Origin: Ottelia alismoides
Lineage: Eukaryota > Streptophyta > Magnoliopsida > Alismatales > Hydrocharitaceae
Assembly: GCA_037367405.1 (NCBI GenBank)
Contig: JAZKJV010002622.1
Coordinates: forward strand, 62,001 to 126,000
Length of the DNA stretch: 64,000 nt
Direction: 5' to 3'
Shown: positions 34,779 through 46,383 of the stretch, in pieces
Layout: each line of letters opens with the position of its first letter
Position numbering within the stretch: the first letter of the stretch is position 1
The notes under the pieces: model-generated
The model's database searches: none
Seen by the model: only the letters and a program-made list of their open reading frames with translations
Told to the model about the DNA's origin: nothing
Program-made: the position numbers and the translations under genes

Positions 34779-35162
34779 TTATTCTCTAGTCAAGCTAGAA
34801 CTGATAATGACCGGGAAATTCCGAGGTGGGCTCGCAAGGAAGGTGTATTTGAGTGTTGTGGGTAATGGTTTGAGCTCAGGTAACGTGTGGTCATCAAGAA
34901 CATTTGGCTCAATCAACTGTGGCTCTATAGTGATCATGGCTGGATCTGTCATTGAAGTACTGGACACCAATTGATTCAGCTCTAGAGTTGGATCATCAAA
35001 AGTTTCTAAGCAATCGGCAAAAACCACATCCAACTCAGCATCCTCATCCTCTGATTGACCTGATGGGAACATGTCTGACAAGCCTAAGTCATCTTCTGAG
35101 TCATTGAGGACGTAGGGAGATGCATGAGAAAAGTCTCCTATGGAGAATGTTTGATTCTGCAT
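34779..35162 (-). pseudogene. Ath-G protease-RT linker
   Basis: An open acidic stretch on the minus strand ending in HTLPELKPLPTTLKYTFL and FPVIISSSLTRE, the conserved lead-in to Athila RT. It is homologous to 4247-4513 of Ath-B (both contain the FADCL or FVDCL, TFDD, P(T/E)LN motifs). It lies in correct order between protease and RT. Confidence 0.85.
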
Positions 35163-35399
35163 GATCTGTCTAACTGCCTCATCTTCACTGTCCTCTCCTG
35201 GTGAGAGAGATTTATCAACCCAAGCTGTTTGTTGTTGCCAGAGATCAACTGTGTCAACTCTATAGCACTCGGCTTCCGATGAGAGATCTTCTGTACTGCT
35301 CGCCGAATCAGGTCTCCATTATTTCGTTTGCTGCATCTCTAACATCACCCTTTCATCATGTGCATGAAAATGTATCATTCCTAGAGTATAATCAAAGAT

Positions 35400-35900
35400 A
35401 GCTTCGTCCGTCCTCTGAAAAGGGCGACCAAGTATGATCTGGGACTCCTGCCATCTTTGGGGACACCATGTCTAGGGACGTGAAGTCCACCTTGTATTGC
35501 TTCACCTCTATGTTAAGGGTAACATCCTTTAACATCCCCTTGGTCCTCTTAATTGATCGATCTGCGAAATGTAATAGTTCTCTTGATTTCCTCAGAGGTC
35601 CTAAATCAAGATGATCTAGAAGGAAAAAGGCAATAAATTGATCTAGGATATGTTATCGAGTAGAGTATGAGCAAATGATGTGTTAGCAATCTGACTTGTG
35701 ACAAAGTATGCTACTAGATCTCTCTTCTTCCTTGGAATCTCATTACAGATCGCAGAGGTAGTGGCTATGGAAAACACATGTTTTACTGTTCAAGTGTTCT
35801 TTTTCCGATTAGTCCTAACATATGTGCATCTCACCTTTTTGTACTTCTTGAATGCAGGAACCATATCCACCAATTGAAGAAAAAGGTATTTCAACTTTAA
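35400..35900 (-). pseudogene. Ath-G aspartic protease remnant
   Basis: On the minus strand LDHLDLGPLRKSRELLHFAD and RSIKRTKGML match the Ath-B protease (NLGPLRKSRALLQFAD). The active site that should read DNGSS reads DNIS followed by a stop (near 35655), so the catalytic glycine is lost. Upstream sequence is frame-broken. Confidence 0.8.
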
Positions 35901-36199
35901 CATTCTCATTGCACATCCTTTCCATTCTAAAATGTTAAGATCATTTTTTGAGAAATTTTCTTCTTTCCCTTAGATAAATCCTGAGGGAATGGGAAGGGAG
36001 GCTCATGACATGAAACAGAATATCATCATCTGAGTTCTTATTGGAATCAAAATTCAATTGTACATGACTCTGACTTGGACTCTGAATAGGCCTCAACTGA
36101 CATGCATGAGATGGAACTGAAACTGGAAAAACTGATGTTGATGCATCTAAGGTGGTTTTCTCATCTCCCAAAGAATTGGTGCTCGCAGTTGTACTCAAT

Positions 36200-37932
36200 G
36201 TTTCTTTATTCTTCTTTTTGGATTTTCTTGTTTTTTTTAGATTTTTGGGGATTCAAATCCCCTTGGTGATCCTAAAGGTGCTAATGGTGCTGATGTTCCT
36301 CCTCCTCTGAGCTATCCACATGGATCATCGGTTTCCTCCTCTCCATTTTTATGCTCCATGTCATGGGTCTACATGATCCTACCACTCCTGAGAGTAAGAT
36401 GGTGAAAACCATGCGATGGGATATTATGACCTGATTCTAAGAAATCGAAGTAGTATACCTGATCCTTCTAGCGATTCTGTCCTTGGTTGAGTCTATTAGG
36501 GTTAACCTGAACCTGTGCTGGGATGGAGGTCTGGGGTACAATTAACTCATTACGCCACCATGAAAGCTGATTGATGTCGTCTCTATAATTATGATGCTCG
36601 ATGCGAATGAGTTTGAGCTCATCAAGGATCATCTGTAAGTCAGAGGTACTAGAAGATGAGGCTCTGTGGTCCTGCCTCTGGGACTTTTGCTACTGACCCT
36701 ATTATGACATGTTAGGTCCCTGATGGATATGCTGACGATAATGGTTCTGCTGATGTGGGTACTGCTGCTGTTGGTGATATTGAGGCTGAGGGGCATGTTG
36801 TGGGCACTGCTGCTGATGGTGTTGTGTATCATTGGGAACATTGTTGTACCAGATCCCATTGACCTCCCATACTTGTGGGGATTCATCAGTGTCTGTCTTT
36901 CTGATCCTCTATGTGAACTATCTCTCATGGACCTTAGGATGACCCGGAGTCTATGTGTTGTAAGACCCCTACATGGTCTATTCTTGAATGTGATGCACTC
37001 GGTAGATGGGAGAAGGAGGCGCCGACGAGGCAGGTATCTTGATCTTAGTTACCCTATTAGCTAATTTTGCCATCTATTTTGGAAACTTAACGGGGTTCTC
37101 TCATTCAACGAGCTTGTGTATTTCTCTCACTTTCTTCTCGGTCTGGTCAACCTTAGTTAACTTATTAGTAATTATCCCCATGTTGGGGAGTAGGTCATTT
37201 TCCAGATCGATCGCAGATGTTCTCGCCACCTCCTAAGGTACGCGAGAAGGATATGGCTTGTTATAAGCCTTGATTGATGATCTAATGTGGCTGGTCTCTA
37301 CCACCTGATCTAAAACCATCCAAACCACGTAGGCTCCTTTGTTCAGATAGCTGCCTTCACAAGCAACATTCAGTAATCCTTGTACCTTAGGAGTCAAACC
37401 AATATACAGGTTCTGGACCAAGATTGGTCGGTCAATATCATGACCTGGGCATTCTAAATGAGGTCCTTGAATCTTTCCCATGTCCTTCATTGAAGCCCAC
37501 GTGGTGACTACAACCCTCCCTAAATTCTTTAGCCAATAGGCAACCTTGTCTACTACAGTAAAGAGGAAGGCTCTAAGATGTATGTAATCCTGTGCTACAC
37601 TAGGTCGTCCAAGATTGTCACATACGATTTCAAATTCTTGCAAGAATACGTATGGTTCCTATATTGCATTGCCATAAAATTTTGGCAAGAGTGTCAAGAA
37701 GTGAGACTTTAATTCTCCAGTATTTTACGGTACTACCGGCCCAAGCCAGTTCTCACTCTGTGCGACACTAGGATTGTAGGCATCTCTCATCGACCCCCAT
37801 TATTTCTTAACTATCCAAGCTCCTGTCTGAGTAATTGAGTTCTCTTCTCATCTTGTGCAAGTCTGGCTAGATTGTTCCTCAATGTGTCATGATCTCCATC
37901 ATCATCCATACTCTTCTTTGGAGGCATCTTGC
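36200..37932 (-). pseudogene. gag: Ath-G gag remnant
   Basis: Gag starts at 37932 on the minus strand (MPPKKSMDDDGDH). The capsid-like part at 37233-37643 includes FEIVCDNLGRPSVAQDYIHL and AYWLKNLG. LTPKVQGLLNVACEGSYLNK corresponds to EIQGLVSAACGGSYLNK in Ath-B. The C-terminal section (36629-36860) is a His/Gln/Tyr-rich low-complexity tract. It is broken by stops and frameshifts. Confidence 0.85.
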
Positions 37933-39125
37933 TATCTTGGTCTTCTTCACCTTTAGAATACAAAGGGTTTGAATTAATAGGATGACAAGGAGGCGATCTA
38001 GAAGCATCAAGGTGAGAGTATTCCTCGATGTGGTGAGAGAAGAGAGGGTTGGTATGAGTCTTTAGAATGAAGAATGAATTATTGATATTAGTCTCACGGG
38101 AAGAGTGTTCATGAGACCTAGGGAATTCAAGGGAAGAGTGTCCCTAAACTCGAGAGGATGGTCGATTTGGAGAGGTCAGCGAGAGGCTCGCAGAGTCCGA
38201 GCAAGATCACCCCAATATGCCATTCTCTATGTCAAAAGGTTTTGAATCAAGAGCACGATGTGAAACGAGGAGTGATAGAAAGGGCGCTAAGAGCGAAGTC
38301 TGTGAACGCACACCCCTGAATACAAACACAAATCAAACCTCGAATTCACTAACTCAACATGTGAAGGCCGTGAATGTTCAGCCAAATTATCTTGTCTATT
38401 TTATTTGGTGATAATTGCAAATTTTGAAAGAGTTAGCGAGCTGTTAGGTGCCTGTATTTACATAAAGACTATCCCGACCATATGACTAGTTGCACCCACT
38501 TTCAGCCTGTATGGAAGTAAGTGCGACCGTATAAATATGTCTACCTATTACTTGAGGATGGAGCCATATATAGTGTCCTCTAAACCTCCCACTCTGCTAA
38601 GGAAATCCAAACTATTTACCGGACACCCGTAGATCCTCACTGAGAAGTAGCTAATCGTTTTTGTAGAATCAGTAGTCAATCTTAAAATCCTGGCTTGGCT
38701 CTATCCTAAGGTTCGTCCCTAGTAAAATCAAATAATGAGGGGATTACTCCCCAAGATAGTTTCAGTTTTAATGTAATTTTTTTGGGTTCAAGTTGTATTA
38801 GTATTCTCGATTTTAAGCTTGATTTTCACTGAGTTTAATCCACCACACAAAGCACACCTAATGAACAATCCCCATTTCCTTTAATCTTAAGTGATAAAAC
38901 CAAGGGAAAGGGAGTCGAGAAAAGCTGATGCACTGATAAAATCAATGATGCATGCTCAATTCATAAGACTTACAGTGATCCCCACGCTCTTCATGTGGGA
39001 AGCAATATAGAATTGAAAATTTTATACTATATGAAATGCAAGCGATGAAACCACATCTAGCAGATAGTTCTAATTAGCAAGAAGAAGTCAATTGAATTTG
39101 ACTAAGTTAAAATGATCTAAGGCAT
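37933..39125 (-). other. Ath-G 5' leader, gag-proximal part
   Basis: About 1.2 kb upstream of Ath-G gag with no recognised gene. The 70-odd codons nearest to gag (37933 to about 38140) are open in the gag frame without a Met, as in Ath-B. The rest has short mixed-composition stretches only. It is cut at 39125 by the family C solo LTR. Confidence 0.65.
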
Positions 39126-42100
39126 TGATGATTCCCTGATTCTCACTCTTTATTCTTTTATTTTAGCTATTTGTCTTGGCAAAACAACGTATAAATACCT
39201 GTAAATACAATAACATTGCAAATTGCATGCATATGTTAATATTGCATAATTAGCATGTATTTTTTGTAAAAATAAAAGAATAAAGGAAAAGAAAAAGGAA
39301 GGAGAGTGGCTCGAACCCCAAGAGAAGGTCAAGCCTTGATCTGATCTCCAAATAAAATAAGTAGAGAGAGATAGGACTTGCTTTGTATTGCACATATGAA
39401 CTATATTTATAAATAATTATTTTCGACCAAAATAAATTAAATAATTATTTTTACATCCTTGCATATATGTATAAAAAAAATAAAAAATTAGAAAAATTAA
39501 ATAAAAATAAAATAAAATTCCTCCTTCATTGTTCAAAACACATATGCGAACACCAAATTCACCATTTATTTTATATTTGTAAATAATTTGTAAAAAATAA
39601 AAAAATTATTTTAAAATCCTAAAAATATGATATAAATAAATAAAATATAAAATTAGGGTTATTTGTGTAAAAATAACAAAATAAAAATATTTGTACAAAA
39701 TACATATGTATAGTATACTTGTATATAACACTATTTATTGTATATACACTAATTTATTTTTCATAAAAATAATTAAAAAACATAGAAAAATTCCTTGAAA
39801 AATAATAAACATTGTTCTTTTATTCATTTTTTCATTTAAATTCATTTATTATTTTTATATAATTATCTTTATTTTTCTCTATTTTGTCCTGTAGTGTCGT
39901 TTGTCCTCATTCGCTGGCCCTTTTATTTGGGCCATGTCAGAACGTTGACCTAGGTCAGCGTCGCCTTCAAAACCGACCCGACCCAATTCTCTTCATTGGA
40001 GCTTCTTCTCCTATTTTTCCTCATCGGGTCAAGCCTTCTATTGAACCGATTCTTCGCCCGAGCCTCCTCCTAGGATCCTTGACCTTCACGGATCCCTAGG
40101 AAGGCATGGATCTTGAGCCCTCTCGCCCGATCATTCCAGCCCCCTGGGAATCCTATAAAGTCTCGCTTCTGCCTCTGCAGCTCAACAGCTCGAGCCTCAT
40201 CCCTTCTCTCATCCCTAGGTGTCTTCAGTGGAGTGACAAAAACCGGAGGGTGCCTTTGGATCAAGATTCGGTTGCGCATACCCGCAGCTCAACTACGTGG
40301 CTGGATTCCTCCACCGCATCTAGCCTCCCTTCCTGTCGCAGCACGGTCGAGGCCATGACCCTGCCTCCCCGCTCCGCCTGACCTTGTCGAGTTCATCAAC
40401 ACCCTCAGGTAACACTTTTTTGGACTCCATTTTCCCATTTCCATCAAATCATTCCTTCTGCCTCTGCCTCAATTCATCTGCTCTGACCACCTTGGTTGAA
40501 GCCTCATATCCTCCTCAATTCCAAATCGATCGAACCCTCTATGAACACTCCTCCTTGCACCGCGACCTGATCATCCTTGGAGTTGATCCCGAGGTCGAGG
40601 TTAAGGCCACAATCTCCTCCTACCACCCTCGTCAAAAATCGACTTCCACTCACCGTCACTTCTTTCATCTCCAGCTTCAATAACATAGTCCGGAGCACAG
40701 CCCCGAGTCCCATCTTTGACTTGCAGGTACTCTCGCATGATAGGAGCTTCTGTTGGACGTCCCGTTGCTCGACGGAGCATCTCCAGGCGGAGCTCCCTCA
40801 TTCAGTACACCTGACCGTTGGATCCTCCATCGGAACCTCCCACCAAACGCGGACCACTCCCACGACTGTGCAGGATTCTTCTGATCCTCCATCGAAGTGG
40901 TGGATCTCGATCCATCCTCTGTTGAAGTTCATCCCCAATGAGTTCTTCCAACCCACCTTTCCGCTATTGCTGAGGAGAACCACATCCCAGATATGATCTC
41001 GGTTGTACGCCCATGTTGTATCTTTAACGATCGATCAGAGCAGGAGATATATATGCACCACACGTTTTTTCCCTTTTCAAAGCTGACAGATCTGTACTGT
41101 CGCAGAGCATCACAGCTGCACGTCCCTGACATTCCCTCTACAGTCAGATCTTTTCGCAGGAGACGATCAAGACCGTCAGAGCCATCACGCGTGCCTCACA
41201 TGCTTCATGGTATCTTGCATATTTTATCCTGCATTTTTATGCTTTATTAGTTAGTCAGTAAATAAAGTTGTAATATAACTATTTTGTAGTTGGAACCTTG
41301 TAGTTTCTTATATTTGCATTTAGGTCATGTTTGTATGAACTCACGTGTATCCCACATGCTTTTTGGGTTATTTGCAATACTGATCCTGGACTTTATTATT
41401 GTTATGAAATGAATGTTTATTAATAGTATTTGCATTGATACCCCTGATTGCCTGACTTACGTGTGGTGCACGTGTTTATTTGAACTTTTTTTGTGAATTA
41501 GGCTCTAAACTTCCTAGCTGTGTTATTAATTGGTCTATGAACTTTATGGTAATCACAACTAGGTCTGTGCACTATGTATCTTGTTTTTAATTAAATAATT
41601 ATCAAATTAAGCTGAAAAATAAAATAAAAATTATTGTTAGCTCCTGCTATAGTGTAATATTTATTGTGATTTTTGGGATTAATTGTGTTAATAATTTTAT
41701 TTTCTAAAAGTAAAAAACTCTTAAAAATCTTACAGTCTATTTTATAAAATACCTAAAAATTATAAAAATTGTGCTAAAAATTCCAAAAAAATAGTGTCTC
41801 ATTATTTTGGTGTGCTTTGTCTCCGCTACTTATTTTGCTTTAAAACCCTTATAAAAACTCAAAAATTACAAAATACTCAAAAACTCATAAAAATCATTAA
41901 AAATTCTAGAAAAAAATAAAAAAATAGGATCTCAGTTTTTGTTTGTAGCCCTTTTTATCTAGTATTTTATAAAATAGCCCTCTAGGACATTAGGACACTT
42001 TATATATTTTTAATTTGTAATTTTGTCCTAGTTGTGCACTGTTTCATTGTTTTCCTCTTGTTTGATTTTTTTTTAAAATAATATCAAATTGGAAAAACCC

Positions 42101-42529
42101 TAGAAAATTATCAAAAACATCTAACTATTTGAAAAACATAAAAAATATTATTTTTGTTTATGATTTTTGATTAAAATTGACCTCAATAAAAATTGTAAAG
42201 GCTCTATTTAGTGATTTATTACCATATTTTTCTTGCTTGCATTCTCTGATTAAAAAACCACTCAAAATTTGAAAAATTAGAGATTAACAAAATATGCATT
42301 TTTTGTCCTGATCACCAACTATTATGTACATTTTCGCACTCCTTGAGCTCGACCTTGGTCGCCATACCAGGTTAAAATAAATAACGGAGACGACTGCATT
42401 GTTTTGATTAGTTTATCTTGTTATTTGAGTGGTTTCGATTTTTCTTGTTGAGCTTAGACTTACTGATTGGGGTCACAACAACCCGTTCTTATTTTTCATA
42501 CTTAACCCTAGTTGGTAGGTTGCCCATCA
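39126..42529 (+). repeat. Solo LTR, family C (3404 bp)
   Basis: It starts TGATGATTCCCTGATTCTCAC and ends TTGCCCATCA, with no polypurine tract before it and no primer site after it, so it is best read as a solo LTR. The flanks GGCAT and GGTAC agree at three of five bases (the others are transitions), a weak target duplication. Candidate TATA is TATAAA at 40154-40159. Donor-like CTCAGGTAAC is at about 40405 and acceptor-like CTTGCAGGTAC at about 40719. Paired CACGTG motifs lie at 41340-41490. It is homologous to the minus-strand LTR at 54981-58083. Confidence 0.82.
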
Positions 42530-42825
42530 GGTACATATGATTAAAGTGAATGTGTGGTCCTAAATTATGAAGAGCATACAGATTTGAAATTACAGTACCG
42601 TATGCCTATCCTAATTTCACCACTCAAGTTGGGCCCCACCCTCACCGAAGAGTAAAAGATGTCCGACACACCACAGAAAAAGTCCAGTCTTTTTACACAC
42701 ACGAGAACCTGACCGAGATCCGCTGGAAATGTGTAATGTAATTAAATAAGAACACTCTCTCTCAAAAATTAAATTCTTAGTGCGTCTGGTTACTTCGAGT
42801 TGCGTCAGCTTCCAAGAAAGCCGCT
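42530..42825 (-). other. Ath-G 5' leader, middle part
   Basis: About 300 bp between the two solo LTRs with no gene-like content. By position it continues the Ath-G leader. I see nothing further in it. Confidence 0.5.
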
Positions 42826-45800
42826 TGATGAATCCCCATTCATCACTCTTTATTCCTTTATTTTAGCTAGAAACTTAAGCAAAATGCCATGTAAATATGT
42901 GTAAATATTATAAGTTGTCAAAATACATGCATCATGTAAATATGCATAATTAGCATGTTTTTGTGTAAAAATAAAGGAATAAAGAAACACAAGAAAAAGA
43001 GGGAAATATTTAGAATAAATATTAAGTAACCTAATCCCAAGGGAAGGGCCCAACATGGCATGACCGCAAAAGAATCCAAGTAGAGAGAGATAAGGTCAAT
43101 CATACATGTACATAACTCTATATATATAAATAAATTTATTTTCCTCAAAATAAAAATAAAAAGTGTTTCTCATATTTTGTACATATTTATAAAAATAAAA
43201 TAAAAATCAGAAAAAGAAAAATAAAAAGAAAAATAATAAAAAAATCATTTTCCACCTTGTATATATACCATGTACATATGTATATAAACCTATTTATTTA
43301 ACTCATGTAAATAAATCCTAAAAATAAAATAAAAATACCTTTTCATTCCAAATTTTATGTTGAAAATAAATAAAATATAAAATTGGAATAATTGTGCAAG
43401 AATAAACAATTATAAAATAAAAATCAAAATACATATGTGTATATACCTATATATAATAATATAGTGTAAATACGTTATTTATTTTTCAAAAAAAAATAAA
43501 TAAAAATGACTAAAAAATAATTTGAAAAAATCATAAACATTTTTCATGTTTAAAATTTTTCAAAATAAAATCATTTACTAATTTTAATTGAATTTCTAAA
43601 TAATTAACAAAAAGAATTATCCCATTGGTCCACGGGGGATTGTTGACCCCCGGTCAACTCTCCCCCCAGGACCACCCAGGACGGATCATTCTCCCCGACC
43701 CGACTTCGCCTTTTTTTCGCGCATTGATCCGACCACCATCAATCAAAACCCCGGGCCCCGATTATCCTTGAATCATCCCTAATCCACGCCCGATCATCGT
43801 CTTACGGATCCGTGCTCCCAGAACCTCTCCCGACTCCAATCTTATCAGACCCTTCCTAGTATATAGTCTCACCTTCGGCCGCAATTTCAATCCATCTTTG
43901 GCCTTCGTCTTCCATTCCAGGAGCTCCATTCTCTTCCTTAGAGTGACAACTATCAGAGGGGAGTGTCGCAGCGAGGAGGGAAGGTGCCCAGCCACTGATC
44001 CGGCGAGCTTCATCATTGTGCGCCGCCACAAGGTGCGCCCGAGCCTCTGGCCCCGACGAACCATCGAGGGAAAGACCCCAGGAGCTCCAACATCTCCAGC
44101 CCAGTCGATTGCATTCATCAGGTACCTTCGATTCCCCCTAGGTTAGGTTAATTTCCATTTTCGCCCAAATCACGCCGCCGGCCTTCGTCGGTTAATTGAT
44201 TCACGCCACTCCGCTCATCCATTGGTTGATCTGACCCCCAATTCACCTTCATGAGACTCCTCTCCATCTGCTACGCATCTCCAATCATCCTGTCTCGCCT
44301 CGGAGCAGGACCTCAGGTCTCCTCCACCGTCGCTTCACCGGAGACCACGCTTTGCCCCCTTCCGATCACCCATTCCACCCATAACCGTGTTGAGGCACTT
44401 TGCCCTCAACCCAACATTCGTTTGGTGTCGTTTTGCAGGTCAAAGAGACCCCATCTGAGGGTCCAACAGTTCGAGCACAACAGCTCCGAGCCACCTTGGC
44501 CGCCGGAGCTCTCTAGGGTCTCCCAATCCCATCAGAGTCACCCATTAGCTGCGGAAGTCGTCGAGGATCATTTCTCCTATATCAGCAGCGTCTGGGGACC
44601 CCTCCACCGCGCGTATCGAGCCGGTGAAGTTCGCCGGCGAGCTGTTCTTGGAGGAGGTTCAGTCACCGTCTGATAGAGCCCCTCGCCCAGTTCAGATCTT
44701 GTCCGTCCATTTGCGAGGAGCTAGCAGCCGTCGGATCGTCAGAGGACCTCATCTGGAGCGTTCATCGACGAAGGGGTGGCCGATGCTCTCAACCATCGGA
44801 TCTACACATGGCACCCCCTCATCCGTCAGATCTTAATAAAGGAGTAATTTCCCTTAGGCCCTTATCTTTTTATTATTACTAGTTAGTCTTGTAAATATTT
44901 GTCACGGTTGTTTTTATTTTTGAACATTTGCAGTTAGGACCTTGTGGTTTATGTTATTTGCATTTTAGTCCTTGTTTATGTGAGCCACGTGCATCGACAC
45001 GTGTGGTTTTGGGATATTTGTATGATTAGTGTACTTCCGGCGTGTTATTGATTGCATCTTTTTAAATAGGAATTACACTTATGCCCCTCTGGGTCTGAAC
45101 CACGTGCTACGCACGTGCTTTTGTAGGCTTTTTGCATTCCATGTCCTGGACTCTCTTTATTTGTTCTTATTTGATCCTGGAAGTATGTTTCTTTGCACTT
45201 AGGTCCTTGCTTGTTGTGTGCCTTATTTTTATTGAATAAAATATCAATTGAACTCCAAATTAGGTGAAATTTGGACGCGTGACTCCTGCCACTGTGTAAA
45301 AATTTCCCTAAATTTTTGGAACATTTTCGAGGCTTTTTGGTATTTTTAAAAAAGCAAAAACATGTATTTTTGTTACTGTTTGAAAAAGAAAATCAAAGAA
45401 AAATATAAAAGATACTTTAAAAATTCTAAAAAAATAGTGATAGTTAATTTCAGTGTTTTCTAGCTTCTATCCAATTTTTAGCTTATTTGGATTTAGAAAA
45501 CCCCTAAAATTAAAAAACCCTAAAAAGCTTATAAAAATCAGTAAAAATTCTATAAAATTCAAAAAATGCAAAATCTTTTCTGTTAGTTTAGTTTTTGCAT
45601 ATATTTTTCATAAAAATGGTCTCCAGACTTTTATAGACAAATTATATATGGTCTTTCAAGTCTGGCTGCACATTGAGCATTGTTTTTCACCTTTATCGAT
45701 TTTTATAAAATCAAATAAAAATTGAAAAATTCCTAGAAAATTAACAAAAACACTTAAAAATATAAAAAACACAAAAACAATTTTATTTGAATTTTCTGTG

Positions 45801-46166
45801 TATTTTTGGGTATTTCAATAAATTGTTGAACTTGCTTTTTATTACATTTTCTTATCTTTTCCTTATTATTGAAAATAAAAAAAATAATAAGAATAAAAAA
45901 TAATTAAAATCCACCAAAAATAGTTTATTCTTTATTTTCGATTTTGACTACTTCATAGGCTCTCTCGGCCATCCCGTACTCCTTGAGTCCGACCCTGGTC
46001 GCTATACCAAGTTAATAAAATTAGCAAGGTCCGCTATGCGATTTTGATTGCTTTATCTGATTTTGGTGGTCTCTTTTTCTTGATTGACTGATTTTCGAGC
46101 GATTGAGGTCGCAACGACCTGAGTTATTTATCTCCCTTAGTCGCTCGTTGATTTTTCCGATTATCA
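42826..46166 (+). repeat. Solo LTR, family A (3341 bp)
   Basis: It starts TGATGAATCC, ends CCGATTATCA, and is colinear with the Ath-A LTRs but more diverged. The flanking pentamers CCGCT (42821-42825) and CCACT (46167-46171) differ by one transition, consistent with an aged target duplication. No polypurine tract lies upstream and no tRNA-Asp primer site follows, so the interior was lost by LTR-LTR recombination. Candidate TATATA at 43860-43865; acceptor-like TTTTGCAGGTC at about 44433. Confidence 0.9.
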
Positions 46167-46383
46167 CCACTCCAAGTCCACCAAGTACCTCACACAAAAA
46201 TGAAATATTGAATATTAGAGAGATTCACAGGAAAATCACAAAATAAAAGGAAAAAATGCTGAGAAAATAAATAGAGAAATAAATTCAAGAAAAACTGGGG
46301 TTAGACTACCCGGTGGTGGAAAACCTAAAAACTTGATTTTCTAAAATCAACCTAAGTCGTGCCTCCTCGAAAATGATGCCATT
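46167..46383 (-). other. Ath-G primer-binding site and start of leader
   Basis: Reading down the minus strand from the 5' LTR end (TATCA), two bases later comes TGGCATCATTTTCGAGGA (46381-46364). It matches the tRNA-Asp primer site at 12 of 18 positions, and five of the six changes are transitions expected from cytosine deamination. The remainder is A+T-rich leader sequence. Confidence 0.75.

Noticed and set aside
40577..40996. 139-codon open frame in the family C solo LTR
   Set aside because: It crosses the donor/acceptor-like leader section and is not preserved in the minus-strand family C LTR.
39121..42534. Clear target-site duplication around the family C solo LTR
   Set aside because: GGCAT and GGTAC agree at only three of five bases; kept only as weak support.
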